Below are positions 35,756 through 44,929 of a DNA stretch of 64,000 nt, in pieces. Every line of letters begins with the position of its first letter. The first letter of the stretch is position 1. The position numbers and the translations under genes were made by a program. Source of the DNA: Oceanicola sp. (GTDB lineage: Bacteria > Pseudomonadota > Alphaproteobacteria > Rhodobacterales > Rhodobacteraceae); NCBI GenBank assembly GCA_022447275.1, contig JAKVBK010000001.1:62001-126000 (forward strand). The letters run 5' to 3'. Below the pieces are notes generated by a model. The model saw only the letters and a list, made by a program, of their open reading frames with translations, did no database searches and had not been told where the DNA came from.

Positions 35756-38551
35756 ATGGCATTCGGTAAAGGACATCACCTGCACCTGATCGACGGATCA
35801 GCCTATATCTTTCGCGCATATCACGCCCTGCCGCCGCTGACGCGGAAATCCGATGGGCTTCCTGTCGGCGCAGTGTCCGGTTTTTGCAACATGTTGGACC
35901 GCTACCTCGAGGGGCAGTCGGGCCCCGATGCGCCCACCCATGCCGCCGTGATCTTCGACAAGGGCTCGCACACCTTCCGCAATGAGATCTATTCCGAATA
36001 CAAGGCCAACCGGGATGCCATGCCCGAAGATCTGCGCCCGCAAATCCCCCTGACCCGCGACGCCACGCGCGCCTTCAATATCGCCTGCGAAGAGGTCGAG
36101 GGCTTCGAGGCGGATGACATTATCGCCACGCTCGCCTGTCGGGCCCGCGATGCCGGCGCCCGCGTCACCATTCTGTCCTCCGACAAAGACCTGATGCAGC
36201 TTGTGGGCGACGGGGTCGAAATGCTCGACCCGATGAAGAACAAGCGCATGGGCCGCGACGAAGTGCTGGAAAAATTCGGGGTCGGCCCGGAGCGGGTTGT
36301 CGATGTGCAGGCCCTGGCTGGCGACAGTGTCGACAATGTGCCGGGCGCACCTGGCATCGGGATCAAGACGGCTGCACAGTTGATCAACGAATATGGCGAT
36401 CTGGACACGCTGCTGGCCCGCGCTGAGGAGATCAAGCAGCCCAAGCGCCGCCAAACGCTGATGGAAAAACAAGAGCAGATCCTGATCTCGCGCCGGCTGG
36501 TGCAACTGGACTGCAATATGGAACTGCCCTTCGATTTTGCCGATCTCGAAGTGCGCGATCCCGATCCTGAGCCACTGTTGGAATTCCTCAACCTGATGGA
36601 ATTCCGCACGCTCACCCGGCGGATTGCAGATCGTTTTGGTCTGGAGGCCCCCGCCCTGCCAGACGTGGCGCCCGTCGCCGAAGCTGGCCCGGCAACGCCC
36701 GAGACCCCCTCGTTTGCCGAGGCGCGCTATGACACCGTAAGTGATCTCGCCACATTGCAAGACTGGGTCGCGCGCGCAACGGACGCAGGCCATGTCGCCA
36801 TCGACACCGAAACCACCGGCCTCAACGAGATGACAGCCGACCTTGTGGGCGTGTCCCTGTGCATCGAAGCGGGCCACGCCTGCTACGTGCCGCTGATCCA
36901 CCGCGCCCCCGGCGATGACCTTTTCGCCGATGAAACCCTGTCCGAAGGCCAGATCCCGCTGGAGGACGCGCTCGCGGCCCTTAAACCCCTGCTGGCCGAT
37001 CCGTCGGTGCTGAAAATCGGCCAAAACCTGAAATACGACGCCAAGATCCTCAAGCGGTACGGGCTCGATATCACGTCCATCGAGGATACGATGCTGCTGT
37101 CCTATGCGCTGCACGGGGGCCTGCACGGGCACGGCATGGATGCGCTGTCCGATCGCTATCTGAATCACCAGCCCATCCCCATCAAGGAATTGATCGGAAG
37201 CGGTAAAAGCCAGATCACCTTTGACCGGGTGCCGATCGACAAGGCCACCCCCTATGCGGCCGAGGATGCCGATATCACGCTGCGGCTGTGGCAAATCTTC
37301 CGTCCGCGCCTGCACACCGCTCGGGTGACAACCGTCTATGAGACGCTCGAACGCCCTCTGATCCCCGTGCTCGCCCGCATGGAAATGACCGGCATCAAGG
37401 TCGACCGCGACACGCTGAGCCGCATGTCCAACGCCTTTGCTCAGAAGATGGCGGGCCTTGAGGCTGAAATCCACGCCTTGGCCGGCGAGACATTCAATGT
37501 CGGCAGTCCGGCTCAGCTTGGGGAAATCCTGTTTGGCAAAATGGCGCTGCCGGGTGGCAAGAAGGGCAAGACGGGCAAATACTCCACCCCTGCCGATGTG
37601 CTTGAGGATTTGGCCACCGAGCATGACCTGCCCGGCCGGGTGCTGGACTGGCGCACCCTGTCCAAGCTGAAAAGCACCTATACTGACGCCCTGCAGGATC
37701 ACATCAACCCGGATACCGGGCGCGTGCACACCTCCTATTCGATTGCCGGGGCCAATACCGGGCGTTTGGCCTCAACCGATCCCAACCTGCAAAACATCCC
37801 GATCCGTTCGGAAGAGGGGCGCCGCATCCGGGAGGCCTTCGTAGCCCCCCCAGGGCACACGCTGGTCGCCCTCGACTATTCCCAGATCGAGCTGCGCATC
37901 CTCGCGCATATGGCCGATATTCCGGCGCTCAAACAGGCCTTCGCCGAGGGTCAGGACATCCATGCGCTCACCGCCTCAGAGATGTTCGACGTGCCTCTCG
38001 CGGAGATGACGCCCGAAATACGGCGGCAGGCCAAAGCGATCAATTTCGGCGTTATCTATGGCATCTCGGGCTTTGGTCTGGCGCGCAACCTGCGCATTCC
38101 ACGGGCCGAGGCGCAGGGCTTCATTGACCGCTATTTCGAGCGTTTCCCCGGCATTCGCACATATATGGATGACACGGTCGCCTTCGCGAAGGAGCACAAA
38201 TACGTCTCCACACTCTTTGGCCGCAAGATCCACACCCCGGACATTGCCGCCAAGGGGCCGGCAGCGGGCTTTGCCAAAAGGGCCGCGATCAATGCGCCGA
38301 TTCAGGGCACTGCCGCAGATGTGATCCGCCGCGCCATGATCCGCATGGAAGATGCCATTGCCGGGATACCGGCGCGGATGCTGCTGCAAGTCCATGACGA
38401 ATTGCTCTTCGAGGTGGCAGATGACGCCGTCGATGATCTGATCGGGGCCGCCCGCACCGTGATGGAAGGCGCCGCCCATCCTGCCGTGCATATCGATGTG
38501 CCCTTGGTGGTCGATGCAGGGCGCGGGGCACATTGGGCCGAGGCCCATTGA
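35756..38551 (+). CDS. polA: DNA polymerase I
   Basis: 931 residues with three domains. The 5' nuclease comes first (about 1-300; LIDGSAYIFRAYHALPPL, FEADDIIATLA, GDSVDNVPGAPGIG). The 3'-5' proofreading exonuclease follows (about 325-515) with all three Exo motifs intact: VAIDTETTGL, IGQNLKYDAKIL and YAAEDADITLRL. The polymerase domain has motif A LDYSQIELRI (about 705), motif B RRQAKAINFGVIYG (about 758) and motif C LQVHDELLFEV (about 879). It fills gaps in repair and removes Okazaki primers. The start is set by the purine-rich GGGGAGAGGCCGAGG upstream. Proofreading, lost in many bacterial PolA proteins, appears functional here. Confidence 0.98.
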   Translation: MAFGKGHHLHLIDGSAYIFRAYHALPPLTRKSDGLPVGAVSGFCNMLDRYLEGQSGPDAPTHAAVIFDKGSHTFRNEIYSEYKANRDAMPEDLRPQIPLTRDATRAFNIACEEVEGFEADDIIATLACRARDAGARVTILSSDKDLMQLVGDGVEMLDPMKNKRMGRDEVLEKFGVGPERVVDVQALAGDSVDNVPGAPGIGIKTAAQLINEYGDLDTLLARAEEIKQPKRRQTLMEKQEQILISRRLVQLDCNMELPFDFADLEVRDPDPEPLLEFLNLMEFRTLTRRIADRFGLEAPALPDVAPVAEAGPATPETPSFAEARYDTVSDLATLQDWVARATDAGHVAIDTETTGLNEMTADLVGVSLCIEAGHACYVPLIHRAPGDDLFADETLSEGQIPLEDALAALKPLLADPSVLKIGQNLKYDAKILKRYGLDITSIEDTMLLSYALHGGLHGHGMDALSDRYLNHQPIPIKELIGSGKSQITFDRVPIDKATPYAAEDADITLRLWQIFRPRLHTARVTTVYETLERPLIPVLARMEMTGIKVDRDTLSRMSNAFAQKMAGLEAEIHALAGETFNVGSPAQLGEILFGKMALPGGKKGKTGKYSTPADVLEDLATEHDLPGRVLDWRTLSKLKSTYTDALQDHINPDTGRVHTSYSIAGANTGRLASTDPNLQNIPIRSEEGRRIREAFVAPPGHTLVALDYSQIELRILAHMADIPALKQAFAEGQDIHALTASEMFDVPLAEMTPEIRRQAKAINFGVIYGISGFGLARNLRIPRAEAQGFIDRYFERFPGIRTYMDDTVAFAKEHKYVSTLFGRKIHTPDIAAKGPAAGFAKRAAINAPIQGTAADVIRRAMIRMEDAIAGIPARMLLQVHDELLFEVADDAVDDLIGAARTVMEGAAHPAVHIDVPLVVDAGRGAHWAEAH

Positions 38552-38642
38552 CCGGCTTGTTGGGCCAAAAACAAGGGCGAGCAGGCCAGCTCTGCCGCCC
38601 CCCTTGCCGCACAGCCGGAAAATGGCTGGTGGTGATCAAGCG

Positions 38643-39275
38643 ATGGATGGCCCCGTGCTGATCGCCTTCAACAAACCCATGAACATGCTCAGCCAGTTCA
38701 CCGATGAAGGCCAATGGCAGGGCCTGCGTCACGCGATCGACGTGCCGGATGTCTATGCGGCGGGCCGGCTGGACCGAGACAGCGAAGGCCTTCTGCTGCT
38801 GACGTCGGACGGCGCGCTTCAGGCCCGGATTTCCAACCCCAAACACAAGCTGGCAAAGACATATTTCGTACTGGTCGAAGGGGTGCCAGATGCCGCAGCC
38901 CTCGACGCGCTGCGCCGGGGCGTTGCGCTGAAAGACGGCAAGACACGCCCTGCCCGTGTCACAGCGGTGCCAGAGCCCGACTGGCTTTGGCCGCGCACAC
39001 CGCCCGTGCGGATCCGGCAAAGCGTGACAGACAGCTGGCTCAGACTGACCATCACCGAAGGCAAGAACAGGCAAATCCGCCGGATGACTGCCGCCGTGGG
39101 CCTGCCCTGCCTGCGCCTTGTGCGTTGGGCCATTGGCCCTTGGACGATCGAAGGGCTGGCCCCCGGCCAATGGCGCGCGGCCGATGCAGCCGCTCTGGGC
39201 ACAGGCCCGATGAGGCCGGATCAAAAGGCGCGCAAAGCCCGCCATGCGCGTCGGCCACCCCCGCGCCGTCCCTGA
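38643..39275 (+). CDS. rluE: 23S rRNA pseudouridine synthase RluE-type
   Basis: About 210 residues of the RsuA/RluB/E/F family. The catalytic aspartate is in AGRLDRDSEGLLLLTSDG (D44), and NPKHKLAKTYFVLVEG, EGKNRQIRRMTAAVG and PCLRLVRWAIGPW are family hallmarks. FNKPMNMLSQFTDE near the N-terminus and WLWPRTPPVRIRQS fit RluE, which modifies U2457 of 23S rRNA. There is no N-terminal S4 domain, as expected for RluE. The start is either the ATG at 38643 or the one at 38622; the open frame to 38496 overlaps polA and is rejected. The C-terminus is basic. Confidence 0.93.
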   Translation: MDGPVLIAFNKPMNMLSQFTDEGQWQGLRHAIDVPDVYAAGRLDRDSEGLLLLTSDGALQARISNPKHKLAKTYFVLVEGVPDAAALDALRRGVALKDGKTRPARVTAVPEPDWLWPRTPPVRIRQSVTDSWLRLTITEGKNRQIRRMTAAVGLPCLRLVRWAIGPWTIEGLAPGQWRAADAAALGTGPMRPDQKARKARHARRPPPRRP

Positions 39276-39435
39276 ACTTTGCCGGCGTTGCAGGGCAGAC
39301 GGGGCCATAAAAGCGCGCGAAAACGCGCTGCGCTCCCTGTTCGAACAATGGCGGTGAAGCCGCGTCCGGTGGGCCCTGCCCACCAGCGGCCCGGCATGTG
39401 GTGGGCGCAGGCCACCCGTGCAGGGGCGCTCCCCA

Positions 39436-39523
39436 ACGCCGCAGGCGGCACAGTCTCACGCCGCAGGCGGCACAGTCTCACGCCGCAGGCGGCACAGTCT
39501 CACGCCGCAGGCGGCACAGTCTC
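39436..39523. repeat. Four tandem copies of a 22-bp repeat with internal palindrome
   Basis: The 22-bp unit ACGCCGCAGGCGGCACAGTC plus TC is repeated exactly four times head to tail (39436-39457, 39458-39479, 39480-39501, 39502-39523), followed by a partial ACGCGGG. Each unit contains the inverted repeat GCCGC-AG-GCGGC. The array lies between the convergent rluE and DUF1285 genes. The remainder of 39276-39435 shows no gene. Confidence 0.95.
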
Positions 39524-39531
39524 ACGCGGGT

Positions 39532-40134
39532 TCACGCCTCTGGCAATTCCCGTGACGGGATGACCGGGAAAAATGCCCCGCCAGACCACAGGCCAAACCA
39601 CCGCTCGCCGTCCACCTCCCGGTGTTGGCCCAGATCGACAAGTCTGTAAAAGCTCTTGCGGTCCACCAGGGCTTCCAGACCGTTGCGCACCATCACATAG
39701 GGGGATGGCTCCCCGGTCTCGGCATCCCGCACAATGCGCAGAGGATTGTCAGGCCCTGCAGAGACATCCTGATCCACATTCGTGCGAAAGGTCAAAAGCT
39801 GTTCATTCCCAGTGCCCTGCGCGGTCACGTCCACCGCAACAAAGGGCGCGTCCTCCACGCGAATCCCCACTTTTTCAGCGGGCGTCACAAGGAAGAACTT
39901 GCCGTCCTCCAGCTTCAGAACAGAGGCAAAGAGCTTCACCAGCCCAATCCGTCCAATCGGTGTGCCTTCATAAAACCACGTGCCATCGCGCTTGATCTCC
40001 ATGTCGAGATCGCCACAGAAGGGCGGGTTCCAAAGATGGACCGGCGCGCCCCCTGCTGAGCTGGCGGCTTTGGCGGCGGCGGCGATGTTTTCTGCGTTTG
40101 GTGTCACGATCTGTTCAGCCTCAAGCTTTGCCAT
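39532..40134 (-). CDS. DUF1285 family protein
   Basis: About 200 residues. It matches the DUF1285 style: LWNPPFCGDLDMEIKRDGTWFYEGTPIGR, then LVKLFASVLKLEDGKFFLVTPAEKVGIRVEDAPFVA and LRTNVDQ-like/TFRTNVDQDV segments. The family is widespread in proteobacteria, has a solved fold, and no proven function. The ATG at 40134 is used because the open frame upstream begins with TTG at 40149 only. It diverges from moxR with 63 bases between starts and converges on rluE. Confidence 0.88.
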   Translation of the reverse strand: MAKLEAEQIVTPNAENIAAAAKAASSAGGAPVHLWNPPFCGDLDMEIKRDGTWFYEGTPIGRIGLVKLFASVLKLEDGKFFLVTPAEKVGIRVEDAPFVAVDVTAQGTGNEQLLTFRTNVDQDVSAGPDNPLRIVRDAETGEPSPYVMVRNGLEALVDRKSFYRLVDLGQHREVDGERWFGLWSGGAFFPVIPSRELPEA

Positions 40135-40197
40135 TTCGATATGTTGCAATATCTGCTTCTCTCAAGAGACACGCAACATCCCGGGGGAAACCACGAT

Positions 40198-41205
40198 ATG
40201 ACAGACACCGATCACCTGGTCGCTGAGATGGAAACCCTGGGCGAGAAGCTTGCCGAGGCCAAAACAGCCGTCGCAAAGCGCTTCATCGGACAAGAGCGCG
40301 TTGTCGACCTGGTTCTGTCGGCGCTGCTCTGTGGCGGGCACGGGCTGCTCATTGGCCTGCCCGGTCTTGGCAAAACCCGCCTCGTCGATGCGCTCGGCAC
40401 GGTGATGGGGCTCCATGACAACCGCATTCAGTTCACGCCTGATCTGATGCCCGCCGATATTCTAGGCTCCGAAGTGCTGGAAACCGCTGCCGACGGCAGC
40501 CGCGATTTCCGCTTTATCGAGGGGCCCATCTTCTGTCAGCTGTTGATGGCAGATGAGATCAACCGCGCCTCCCCCCGCACGCAGGCCGCCCTGTTGCAGG
40601 CGATGCAGGAGCGCGAGGTAACGATCTCTGGCAATCATCGCCCCTTGGGCAAACCATTTCACGTGCTGGCCACACAGAACCCGATCGAGCAGGAAGGCAC
40701 CTACCCCCTGCCCGAAGCCCAGTTGGACCGCTTCCTTGTCCAGATCGACGTGCCCTACCCTGATCGCGCCACCGAGCGGGAAATCCTGCTGGCCACAACC
40801 GGGGTCAGCGAGGACAGCGCGCATCAGGTGTTTGATGCGCAGACGCTGCTGGCCGCGCAGACCACCCTGCGTCGGATGCCCGTGGGCGAAGCGGTGATGG
40901 ACCTGATCCTCGATCTGGTGCGGGCCTGCCGCCCCGGCGAGGCTGACGCACCCGCCAATGTGGCTCAGAATGTCAGCTGGGGCCCCGGCCCACGGGCGGC
41001 CCAGTCTTTGATGCTGACGGTGCGCGCCAAGGCCCTGCTCGACGGACGGCTGGCGCCTTCACCACAAGACGTGGTCGACATGGCAGGCCCGGTGCTCACC
41101 CATCGCATGGCGCTGACCTTTGCCGCCCGTGCCCGTGGTGAGGATCTGGCCGCGATCATCCGCAGTACGGCCGAAAGCGTGACTCGCGTTGAGGCGGCAG
41201 CGTGA
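40198..41205 (+). CDS. MoxR-family AAA+ ATPase
   Basis: 335 residues. Walker A is GLPGLGKT (53-60), Walker B MADEINRASPRTQAALLQAMQE, with sensor segments ATQNPIEQEGTYPLPEAQLDRFL, all typical of MoxR AAA+ chaperones. These act in the cytoplasm with VWA-domain partners to remodel or insert metal in target proteins. It heads a four-gene rightward unit; its stop overlaps the GTG start of the DUF58 gene by 4 bases. The ATG at 40198 (GGGGGAAA upstream) is preferred to the open frame from 40141. Confidence 0.96.
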   Translation: MTDTDHLVAEMETLGEKLAEAKTAVAKRFIGQERVVDLVLSALLCGGHGLLIGLPGLGKTRLVDALGTVMGLHDNRIQFTPDLMPADILGSEVLETAADGSRDFRFIEGPIFCQLLMADEINRASPRTQAALLQAMQEREVTISGNHRPLGKPFHVLATQNPIEQEGTYPLPEAQLDRFLVQIDVPYPDRATEREILLATTGVSEDSAHQVFDAQTLLAAQTTLRRMPVGEAVMDLILDLVRACRPGEADAPANVAQNVSWGPGPRAAQSLMLTVRAKALLDGRLAPSPQDVVDMAGPVLTHRMALTFAARARGEDLAAIIRSTAESVTRVEAAA

Positions 41206-42128
41206 ACGCAACCCTCACCGATCATGCCCCCACCTCTGCCGCGGAGGAGGCCGGCCAAACAGGGCCGCGCCTGCGCACCCGGTCAGAGGCGCTGGCGGCC
41301 ACATTGCCACCCTTGCTGGCGGATGCCTCCTTGCTGGCGTCCACCGTCGTGCTGGGCAGCCACGGGCGCCGCCGGGCCGGCATGGGCGACGAATTCTGGC
41401 AGTATCGCCCCATGGGGCTGGGCGATGAGGCCCGCCAGATCGATTGGCGCCGCTCGGCCCGATCCGATCAGCACTTCATCAAGGAAAAGGAATGGCAGGC
41501 TGCGCAGTCCGTGCTGATCTGGGTGGATGACAGCCAGTCCATGACCTTTTCGGGCGACAAGAACCGCGCCACCAAATCCGATAGGGCGCGGCTGCTGGCC
41601 TTGGCCATGTCGGTGTTGCTGGTGCGCGGCGGAGAGCGGGTGGGCCTGTCCACCATTGGCCAACTGCCGCGCTCAGGCCCCGTCCAGTTGATGCGGATTG
41701 CCGAGGCGTTGACTTCAAACCGCGCCTCCGACGATTACGGCGTGCCAGAAACCCGCGGCCTGCCCTTCCAGAGCCGGGCTGTCTTTATCTCGGATTTCAT
41801 GGGTGACATGGCCCCTTTCGAGGCCCAGCTTGCCAAGGCAGCAGATCGCGGCGTGCGCGGCGCTCTGCTGCAAGTGATCGACCCCGTGGAGGAGAGCTTT
41901 CCCTTCGACGGGCGGACGGTGTTCCGCTCCATGGGCGGCACGATCACCCATGAGACACTGAAGGCAGGCGACCTGCGCAGTCGCTACACGGAACGGCTTG
42001 CTGAAAGACGGGAACGGCTGCGGATGCTGGCACGCCAAGCGGGCTGGCAATTCGATGTGCACCACACAGATGCCAGCGCACAGGCCGCCTTGCTGTGGCT
42101 TTACCGCGCTACGGAGCGCGTGCGCTGA
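41202..42128 (+). CDS. DUF58 (VWA-like) protein
   Basis: 308 residues starting with GTG within the moxR stop. The DUF58 core is clear: GDEFWQYRPMGLGDEARQIDWRRSARSDQHFIKEKEW, followed directly by a degenerate VWA metal site IWVDDSQSM and later FISDFMGDM. It is cytoplasmic with no membrane segments. DUF58 proteins are standard partners of MoxR ATPases. The stop shares one base with the next ATG. Confidence 0.95.
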   Translation: MNATLTDHAPTSAAEEAGQTGPRLRTRSEALAATLPPLLADASLLASTVVLGSHGRRRAGMGDEFWQYRPMGLGDEARQIDWRRSARSDQHFIKEKEWQAAQSVLIWVDDSQSMTFSGDKNRATKSDRARLLALAMSVLLVRGGERVGLSTIGQLPRSGPVQLMRIAEALTSNRASDDYGVPETRGLPFQSRAVFISDFMGDMAPFEAQLAKAADRGVRGALLQVIDPVEESFPFDGRTVFRSMGGTITHETLKAGDLRSRYTERLAERRERLRMLARQAGWQFDVHHTDASAQAALLWLYRATERVR

Positions 42129-44917
42129 TGCTGGTGTTGGGTCCCCTCGGTTTCACCGCGCCAGCGCTGTTGCTGGCGCTCGTGGCGCTGCCCATCCTGT
42201 GGCTGATCCTGCGTGCGATCCCGCCAGCACCGATCCAGCGCCGCTTTCCCGGCGTGGCGCTGCTGCTGGGCCTGCAAGACGACGAAACCCAGACAGATCG
42301 CACCCCCCTTTGGCTGTTGCTTTTGCGCATGGCGGCGGTGGCACTTGTGATCGCCGGCTTTGCGGGCCCGGTGCTCAACCCTCAAGACAGCACGCAAGGC
42401 ACAGGCCCGATGCTGGTGCTGGTGGATGGCACCTGGGCAGATGCCCGCGACTGGGATCGCAAGACCGCCCGCATCGATGCGGCCCTCGCCGAGGCCGGAC
42501 GGGCGGGACGGCCCGCAGCGCTCGTGTCGCTGACAGATTTGCCACCGGGCGGCCTGGTGTTCCAATCCGCCGAAGCCATCCGCACCCGCCTGCCGGGCCT
42601 GACACCCAAACCCTGGGCGCCAGACCCTGCCGCCGTGGCCGATTGGGCTGGCGGGCTGGACGGCGCGTTCGATACATTGTGGCTGTCAGATGGCCTTGAA
42701 CGCGACAGCCGCGCCGACCTGCTGAGCGCTTTGGAGCAGCGAGGCTCTGTGACCGCGTTTGAAAGCGCACGCCCCGTGCTGGGCCTGCGCCCCGTGGTGT
42801 TTGAGGATGGATTGGTAACGCTCACCGCAGTGCGCGCCATTGCAGGGCCAAGCCGCTCTGTGGCGATCACGGCCCACGGCCGCGACCCGGCCGGGATCGA
42901 GCGCGTTCTGGCCCGCGCTGACGCAGAGTTCGCGCGCGGTGAAACAGAGGCGCAAGTGGCGCTGTCCCTGCCGCCGGAACTGCGCAACCGAGTGACCCGC
43001 TTTGAAATCGAGGCCACCCGATCCGCGGGCGCTGTCACATTGACCGATGACGGGCTCAAGCGGCGCGAAGTGGCCCTGCTGGCCGGGGAAGACCGGGGCG
43101 AAAGCCTCGAGCTGCTGTCGCCTTTGCACTACCTCGAGCAAGCCTTGGTGCCCACCGCCGACCTGATCGAAGGCACGCTGTCAGACATCATCATGGCCAA
43201 TCCAGATGCGATCATCCTGGCCGATGTCGCCACGTTTTCAGAGGGCGAAGAGGCCCAGCTGCAAGACTGGATTGATCGCGGCGGCCTGCTGGTGCGCTTT
43301 GCCGGCCCTCGGTTGGCCGCGTCAGATGTCTCGCGCACGGAACTGGATCCGCTGATGCCCGTGCGGCTACGCTCGGGCGGGCGTTCTGTCGGCGGCGCCA
43401 TGAGCTGGGGCGAGCCGCGCGGCCTGCGTGCCTTCTCGGAAAGCTCTCCCTTTTTCGGGCTTTCGGTGCCGCAGGATGTGGCGGTGAACGCACAGGTGAT
43501 GGCACAGCCAGATCCGGATCTGGCTGACCGTGTGGTCGCCGCGCTTGAAGATGGCACGCCCCTTGTGACCCGGCGCGCGATCGGCGACGGCCAGGTGATC
43601 CTGTTCCACGTGACGGCCAATGCGGAATGGTCGACCCTGCCCCTGTCGGGCCTGTTCGTGCAGATGCTTGAACGGCTGGCAATCTCCACCCGCTCCGCCG
43701 CCCCCGACGCTGCAGAACTAGCAGGCACCACATGGACGGCAGACAAGGTGCTGGACGGCTTTGGCGCCGTGCAGGACGCCGGGACCCTGCCCGGCGTAGC
43801 AGGCGAAGACCTCGCCGAAGCCCCACTTGGCCCGGATCTGCAACCGGGCATTTATGTCGGCCCTGACCGTCGGATCGCCCGCAACGTGCTGGATGCAGAG
43901 ACACGCCTTGTTCCCGTGGCTTGGCCCGCACGGATCCCCGTGGAAGGACTTCAGACCGAACGCGAAACACCTCTGAAGGGCTTTGCGCTGGCGGCCGCTC
44001 TTGTTCTGCTGGCCGTGGACCTGATTGCTTCGCTGGCCCTGTCAGGACGGCTACGCGGGCCGCGCAGCACGATCGCAGCCGCCCTCGCCTTGGGCCTCAT
44101 TCTGCCGCTGCTGAGCCCGCCCGCCCTGCAGGCGCAGGTGGGCGATGGGCCGCAGCCCGATGACGGGCTTGCGCTGCGCGCCACCTCCGAAGTGGTGCTG
44201 GGCCATGTCATCACGGGCGACAACCGCCTCGATCAGCGCGCCTATGACGGGCTCTACGGGCTGGGGCGGGCGTTGACTGCCCGCACCGCGATCGAGCCGG
44301 CAGAGCCCTTGTCGGTGAATATCGAAACCGACGAGTTGTCATTCTTTCCCATTCTCTACTGGCCCATATCCGTCGACCAGCCACTGCCCTCGGTGGAGGC
44401 CTATGCCAAGCTCAACCGGTATCTGCGCGGCGGCGGCATGATCGTGTTTGACACCCGCGACGCCGATCTGGGCGGCTTCGGCAATAACAGCCCCGAAGGC
44501 CGGAAATTGCAGGCCTTGGCGCGCCCGCTGGATATCCCGCCGCTGGAGCCGATCCCCACTGATCACGTGCTGACGCGCGCCTTCTATCTGTTGCAGGATT
44601 TCCCGGGCCGCTATGCCAGCCGCGATGTTTGGGTAGAGGCCGCGCCCGCCGATGCGCAGACGATCGAGGGCATGCCCTTCCGCGACCTCAACGACGGGGT
44701 CACACCGGTGATTATTGGCGGCAATGACTGGGCAGGTGCCTGGGCTGCTGGCCGCAACGGCGCGCCACTCTATCCGGTGGGGCGCGGCGGTGCTGGCGAG
44801 CGCCAGCGCGAGATCGCGATGCGCTTTGGCATCAATCTGGTCATGCATGTGCTGACCGGCAACTACAAATCTGATCAGGTGCATGTGCCCGCCCTGCTCG
44901 ACAGGCTCGGCCAGTAG
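42128..44917 (+). CDS. BatA-N/DUF4159 membrane protein
   Basis: About 929 residues from the ATG at 42128 (TGATG overlap). Two N-terminal membrane helices (GFTAPALLLALVALPILWLIL and LWLLLLRMAAVALVIAGFAGPVL) form the BatA-like N-terminal domain. A VWA-like and amidotransferase-like region follows (NPDAIILADVATFSEGEEAQLQDWI). Membrane segments recur near residues 620-665, and a C-terminal DUF4159 domain (LSFFPILYWPISVDQPLPS, YLRGGGMIVFDTRD) closes the protein. It is expected to be an inner membrane component with periplasmic sensing or scaffold parts, paired with MoxR and DUF58. Function unknown. Confidence 0.9.
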   Translation: MLVLGPLGFTAPALLLALVALPILWLILRAIPPAPIQRRFPGVALLLGLQDDETQTDRTPLWLLLLRMAAVALVIAGFAGPVLNPQDSTQGTGPMLVLVDGTWADARDWDRKTARIDAALAEAGRAGRPAALVSLTDLPPGGLVFQSAEAIRTRLPGLTPKPWAPDPAAVADWAGGLDGAFDTLWLSDGLERDSRADLLSALEQRGSVTAFESARPVLGLRPVVFEDGLVTLTAVRAIAGPSRSVAITAHGRDPAGIERVLARADAEFARGETEAQVALSLPPELRNRVTRFEIEATRSAGAVTLTDDGLKRREVALLAGEDRGESLELLSPLHYLEQALVPTADLIEGTLSDIIMANPDAIILADVATFSEGEEAQLQDWIDRGGLLVRFAGPRLAASDVSRTELDPLMPVRLRSGGRSVGGAMSWGEPRGLRAFSESSPFFGLSVPQDVAVNAQVMAQPDPDLADRVVAALEDGTPLVTRRAIGDGQVILFHVTANAEWSTLPLSGLFVQMLERLAISTRSAAPDAAELAGTTWTADKVLDGFGAVQDAGTLPGVAGEDLAEAPLGPDLQPGIYVGPDRRIARNVLDAETRLVPVAWPARIPVEGLQTERETPLKGFALAAALVLLAVDLIASLALSGRLRGPRSTIAAALALGLILPLLSPPALQAQVGDGPQPDDGLALRATSEVVLGHVITGDNRLDQRAYDGLYGLGRALTARTAIEPAEPLSVNIETDELSFFPILYWPISVDQPLPSVEAYAKLNRYLRGGGMIVFDTRDADLGGFGNNSPEGRKLQALARPLDIPPLEPIPTDHVLTRAFYLLQDFPGRYASRDVWVEAAPADAQTIEGMPFRDLNDGVTPVIIGGNDWAGAWAAGRNGAPLYPVGRGGAGERQREIAMRFGINLVMHVLTGNYKSDQVHVPALLDRLGQ

Positions 44918-44929
44918 GGGGATGCACGG

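Noticed and set aside
35798-37729. Long antisense open frame (643 codons) inside polA
   Set aside because: It is the mirror of a high-GC coding frame; polA has full motifs on the plus strand and the antisense protein has low-complexity, shadow-like composition.
39436-39523. CRISPR-like array
   Set aside because: The repeats are directly abutting with no variable spacers, and no cas genes are present; this is a simple tandem array.
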